NCBI GenBank assembly: GCA_946494435.1
Contig: CAMMBO010000039.1
Location: 1-7,562, forward strand
Source: an uncultured Mycoplasmatota bacterium
GTDB lineage: Bacteria; Bacillota_I; Bacilli_A; RF39; UBA660
Reading direction: 5' to 3'
DNA: 7,562 bases
In this document: positions 6,326-7,562 of the stretch, piece after piece
Layout of the letters: each line of letters opens with the position of its first letter
Position numbering within the stretch: position 1 is the stretch's first letter
Program-made: the position numbers and the translations under genes
The notes under the pieces: generated by a model
The model's input: the letters and a program-made list of their open reading frames with translations, nothing else
Databases searched by the model: none
Told to the model about the DNA's origin: nothing

Positions 6326-6488
6326 TAAGATGCAAATACTAAACTTAAAAGATACATTAGATGATTTAACTGTAAAAATTAATGATTTTTTATCACCGTA
6401 CACATCTGATCCTATCTTTTGGGTTGTTCTTGCTATAATATTATTAATAATAGGATGTTGGGGAATAAGGTATTTTGGTAAGAAGTAA
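6318..6488 (+). CDS. Small single-pass membrane protein (56 aa), function unknown
   Basis: This 56-codon frame begins 8 bases before the end of the DUF308 gene and fills what would otherwise be a gap. Residues 1-31 are hydrophilic (NLKDTLDDLTVKINDFL resembles an amphipathic helix). Residues 32-50 form one clear membrane segment, FWVVLAIILLIIGCWGI, followed by the basic end RYFGKK, which suggests an N-out/C-in or tail-anchored arrangement. A second possible start is the ATG at 6330 (52 aa), one base after the TAA behind the DUF308 stop. Neither start has a good ribosome site, so translation by coupling to the upstream gene is likely. The stop codon is inside the hairpin at 6480-6509. I do not recognise the family. 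Support comes from tight overlap, a well-formed membrane segment and the terminator at its end. Confidence 0.6.
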   Translation: MSDKMQILNLKDTLDDLTVKINDFLSPYTSDPIFWVVLAIILLIIGCWGIRYFGKK

Positions 6489-6511
6489 GTGCAGCATCAC
6501 TTGCTTCTTTT
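6480..6511 (+). terminator. Strong hairpin at the end of the gpsA group, possible attenuator for the DUF402 gene
   Basis: Bases 6480-6491 pair with 6498-6509 in a 12-bp stem (one G-U) around the loop CAGCAT. The downstream run is short (TTTT at 6508-6511, then GCTTG), so termination may be incomplete. The 56-aa gene's stop codon lies in the first arm. The ribosome site of the DUF402 gene starts about 10 bases after the stem. Confidence 0.65.
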
Positions 6512-6520
6512 GCTTGTAAG

Positions 6521-6536
6521 GGAGGTGTTAGAATTG
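6521..6536 (+). promoter_or_regulatory. Ribosome binding site fixing a TTG start for the DUF402 gene
   Basis: GGAGG (6521-6525) is the strongest Shine-Dalgarno match in the area and lies 8 bases before TTG (6534-6536). The in-frame GTG at 6525-6527 is inside the ribosome site itself and so cannot be the start. Confidence 0.75.
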
Positions 6537-7100
6537 GAAAAACTAAAAATAGGACATAAATATCAAATTCATAGTTATAAACATAATGGCCAAATCTATA
6601 AAGCTTGGGATGAAGCGACTCTTTTAAACTTTGATTTTAAAAAAGGCGTTTTAGTATTTGCAAATAATTGCACCACAGTAACAGAAAAAGATGGTCATAC
6701 ATGGAAGACAAAGGAACCTGCTATATTATTTTTCTTCTTACATAAGTGGTACAATATCATTGGTCAATATAAAGGAAGAGGCATATGTTATTATTGTAAT
6801 ATGGCAAGCCCTATAATAATAGAAGAAAATACAATAAAATATATTGATTATGATTTAGATGTTAAAGTTTTTGCAAATGGCAGCTTTAAAGTTGTAGATA
6901 AAAACGAATATAATTATCATAAAAAGAAATTTAATTATCCTAAAGAAATAGATTATATTATAAAAAAACAGCTAAATGATTTAATAAATGAGATAAGAAC
7001 AAAAAGCAATTATTTTAACAATCAAGACATTGAAAACTGGGTTAAATATTACCTATATTTAGAAAATAACAAAAAAAATAAAAAAAGTGTTGACAGTTAG
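6534..7100 (+). CDS. DUF402 nucleoside di/triphosphatase, Ntdp/YgaC-like
   Basis: The 188-residue product matches the DUF402 family of Bacilli, typified by the Staphylococcus nucleoside tri-/diphosphatase Ntdp, a Mg-dependent cytoplasmic enzyme that hydrolyses NTPs and NDPs. Recognisable segments are IHSYKHNGQIYKAW (12-25), TVTEKDGHTWKTKEPA (48-63), the core GICYYCNMASP (83-93), and YIDYDLDVKVFANG (103-116) with metal-binding-type aspartates, then VDKNEY (121-126) and NYPKEID (134-140). The start is TTG at 6534: GGGAGG lies 8 bases upstream, and the family's first strand follows (EKLKIGHKYQIHSYKH). An in-frame ATG at 6489 would add 15 residues, mostly leucines read through the hairpin, and has no ribosome site. 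The C-terminal KKNKKSVDS is encoded by the A-rich upstream element and -35 box of the first rRNA promoter. No terminator is seen after the stop. Confidence 0.92.
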   Translation: MEKLKIGHKYQIHSYKHNGQIYKAWDEATLLNFDFKKGVLVFANNCTTVTEKDGHTWKTKEPAILFFFLHKWYNIIGQYKGRGICYYCNMASPIIIEENTIKYIDYDLDVKVFANGSFKVVDKNEYNYHKKKFNYPKEIDYIIKKQLNDLINEIRTKSNYFNNQDIENWVKYYLYLENNKKNKKSVDS

Positions 7101-7118
7101 AAGTGGCTTTGATATATT
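7090..7118 (+). promoter_or_regulatory. rRNA promoter P1
   Basis: TTGACA (7090-7095), a 17-base spacer and TATATT (7113-7118) form a near-consensus vegetative promoter. The A-runs before it (about 7070-7086) resemble an UP element that binds the RNA polymerase alpha subunit. The -35 box overlaps the last codons of the DUF402 gene. The likely first base is near the CG at 7125-7126. Confidence 0.85.
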
Positions 7119-7184
7119 AGAAAGCGTCACTGAAATTCAGAGCTAAATGTTAATAAAAAAACTTGAAAAAAAGTTAAAAAAGTG

Positions 7185-7213
7185 TTGACAGCTAGAAGTA
7201 GCTCTGATATATT
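7185..7213 (+). promoter_or_regulatory. rRNA promoter P2
   Basis: TTGACA (7185-7190), 17 bases, TATATT (7208-7213). It is the second copy of P1, exactly 95 bp downstream, with A-runs at 7154-7181 as an upstream element. The likely first base is near the CG at 7220-7221. Confidence 0.87.
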
Positions 7214-7279
7214 AGAAAACGTCACTGAAATTTAGAGCTGATTGACAACAAAAAAACTTAAAAAAAGTTAAAAAAGTAG

Positions 7280-7308
7280 TTGACAAAAAGGTTTTAAATT
7301 GATATAGT
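7280..7308 (+). promoter_or_regulatory. rRNA promoter P3
   Basis: TTGACA (7280-7285), 17 bases, TATAGT (7303-7308). It lies exactly 95 bp after P2, with A-runs at 7250-7275 upstream. The -10 is slightly weaker than in the other three, and the sequence after it (GGAGGAGCG) is purine-rich rather than AT-rich. Confidence 0.8.
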
Positions 7309-7317
7309 GGAGGAGCG

Positions 7318-7347
7318 TTGACATTAATTGTCAGTGTCAAATATACC
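7318..7347 (+). promoter_or_regulatory. Inverted repeat and possible extra promoter between P3 and P4
   Basis: TTGACATTAATTGTCA (7318-7333) contains the dyad TGACA-5-TGTCA, and TGTCA recurs at 7335-7339. The first half reads as a perfect -35 box with TATACC (7342-7347) 18 bases on, a poor -10. It could be a weak fifth promoter or a protein-binding site lying over the P3 start region. Confidence 0.35.
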
Positions 7348-7382
7348 GAAGAAAAAAGTCGATAAAAAAATTAAAAAAAGTG

Positions 7383-7411
7383 TTGACAAATCAAAAAGAA
7401 TTTGGTATATT
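7383..7411 (+). promoter_or_regulatory. rRNA promoter P4, nearest to 16S
   Basis: TTGACA (7383-7388), 17 bases, TATATT (7406-7411), preceded by A-runs at about 7364-7379. It lies 103 bp after P3. The likely first base is near the CG at 7417-7418, giving a leader of about 95 bases before 16S. Confidence 0.87.
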
Positions 7412-7439
7412 AAAAACGCAGCTTGAGAAAAGCAAAAAA

Positions 7440-7452
7440 TGTTCTTTGAAAA
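7440..7452 (+). promoter_or_regulatory. boxA-type antitermination site of the rRNA leader
   Basis: TGTTCTTTGAAAA is the form of boxA found in the leaders of Bacillota rRNA operons, where NusB-NusE (S10) loads to allow processive transcription of rRNA. It lies about 60 bases before the mature 16S 5' end and downstream of all four promoters, so every transcript carries it. Confidence 0.75.
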
Positions 7453-7513
7453 CTAAGCAAAACGTCAATTTGAGTTGTCGGGATTAAATTATAATAATTA
7501 AACTTTTAAATAT

Positions 7514-7562
<49 letters not shown>

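Larger units (their letters stand above)
7090..7279 (+). repeat. Two tandem 95-bp promoter units
   Basis: Bases 7090-7184 and 7185-7279 are two copies of one 95-bp unit, differing at about ten positions plus two single-base indels in the A-rich end. Each holds a complete promoter, the conserved block CGTCACTGAAATT after the -10, AGAGCT, and two A-runs joined by AGTTA that form the upstream element of the next promoter. The third promoter keeps the 95-bp spacing but the sequence after its -35 is largely different. Confidence 0.9.
7101..7513 (+). other. Non-coding rRNA promoter and leader region
   Basis: These ~410 bases hold no credible gene. They contain P1-P4, the 95-bp duplication, the inverted repeat at 7318-7333, a small leader hairpin (GCTT 7421-7424 with AAGC 7430-7433), boxA, and the upstream half of the 16S processing stem, whose partner would lie beyond the window. 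Confidence 0.8.

Noticed and set aside
6212..6403. A 63-codon minus-strand reading frame
   Set aside because: It is antisense to the DUF308 tail and the 56-aa gene, has no ribosome site, and has a composition typical of the reverse strand of AT-rich coding DNA.
6489..6533. A 15-residue leucine-rich N-terminus for the DUF402 protein, looking like a signal peptide
   Set aside because: It is a translation of the terminator hairpin without a ribosome site. The TTG at 6534 has a strong one and matches the family start, and the enzyme family is cytoplasmic.
7242..7247. A further perfect TTGACA in the rRNA promoter region
   Set aside because: At 16-18 bases downstream there is only A-rich sequence with no -10, so it does not form a promoter.
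7090..7411. A CRISPR-like array, because of regularly spaced similar units
   Set aside because: The units are adjacent 95-bp promoter copies without spacers, the repeated -35/-10 boxes explain the periodicity, and no cas genes are present.

Overview
The window is an AT-rich, low-GC Gram-positive (Bacillota) chromosome segment that ends in the first ~49 bases of a 16S rRNA gene. Strong AGGAGG-type ribosome sites, a Der GTPase, a GpsA, a DUF402 nucleotide phosphatase of the Staphylococcus Ntdp type, LiaF-like, VanZ and RDD membrane proteins, and a 16S start reading GGCGGCATGCC together suggest an uncultured Bacilli lineage near Erysipelotrichia or the RF39/Mollicutes-like gut groups. All tryptophans I checked use TGG and no TGA interrupts a gene, so the standard bacterial code fits. 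The taxonomic call is an inference.

Left part (1-1540, minus strand): the essential ribosome-assembly GTPase gene der is followed, two bases after its stop, by a 61-codon gene with a short SHOCT-like helical domain. The pair ends in a hairpin at 16-46. Divergent from der is a DUF2238/YjdF-like membrane protein gene (1626-2438), which converges on a small XRE-type regulator gene (2453-2704) through a shared bidirectional terminator.

Middle (2704-6488, plus strand apart from the regulator): a LiaF-like membrane protein gene is transcribed divergently from the regulator and closed by a terminator. Then comes a tight group of gpsA, a VanZ-RDD fusion gene, a DUF308 membrane protein gene and a previously easy-to-miss 56-codon single-pass membrane protein gene. 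The stop codon of the last gene sits inside a strong hairpin. The theme of this block is the envelope: glycerol-3-phosphate supply for phospholipids plus several small membrane proteins linked to glycopeptide or cell-wall stress families.

Right part (6534-7562): a DUF402 (Ntdp-like) gene with a TTG start runs directly into the promoter region of an rRNA operon. That region holds four tandem near-consensus promoters, each with a 17-bp spacer. The first three are exactly 95 bp apart, and two of them belong to an obvious 95-bp tandem duplication. A boxA-type antitermination site precedes the 16S start. The first promoter's -35 box and A-rich upstream element lie within the last codons of the DUF402 gene.

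Two patterns stand out. One is the periodic rRNA promoter array. The other is that the best promoter matches for protein genes sit only 17-21 bases upstream of the start codon (26 for der), which predicts very short 5' leaders that begin almost at the Shine-Dalgarno sequence. I see no CRISPR array, transposon, prophage or tRNA gene, and no clearly new defence or biosynthetic system.
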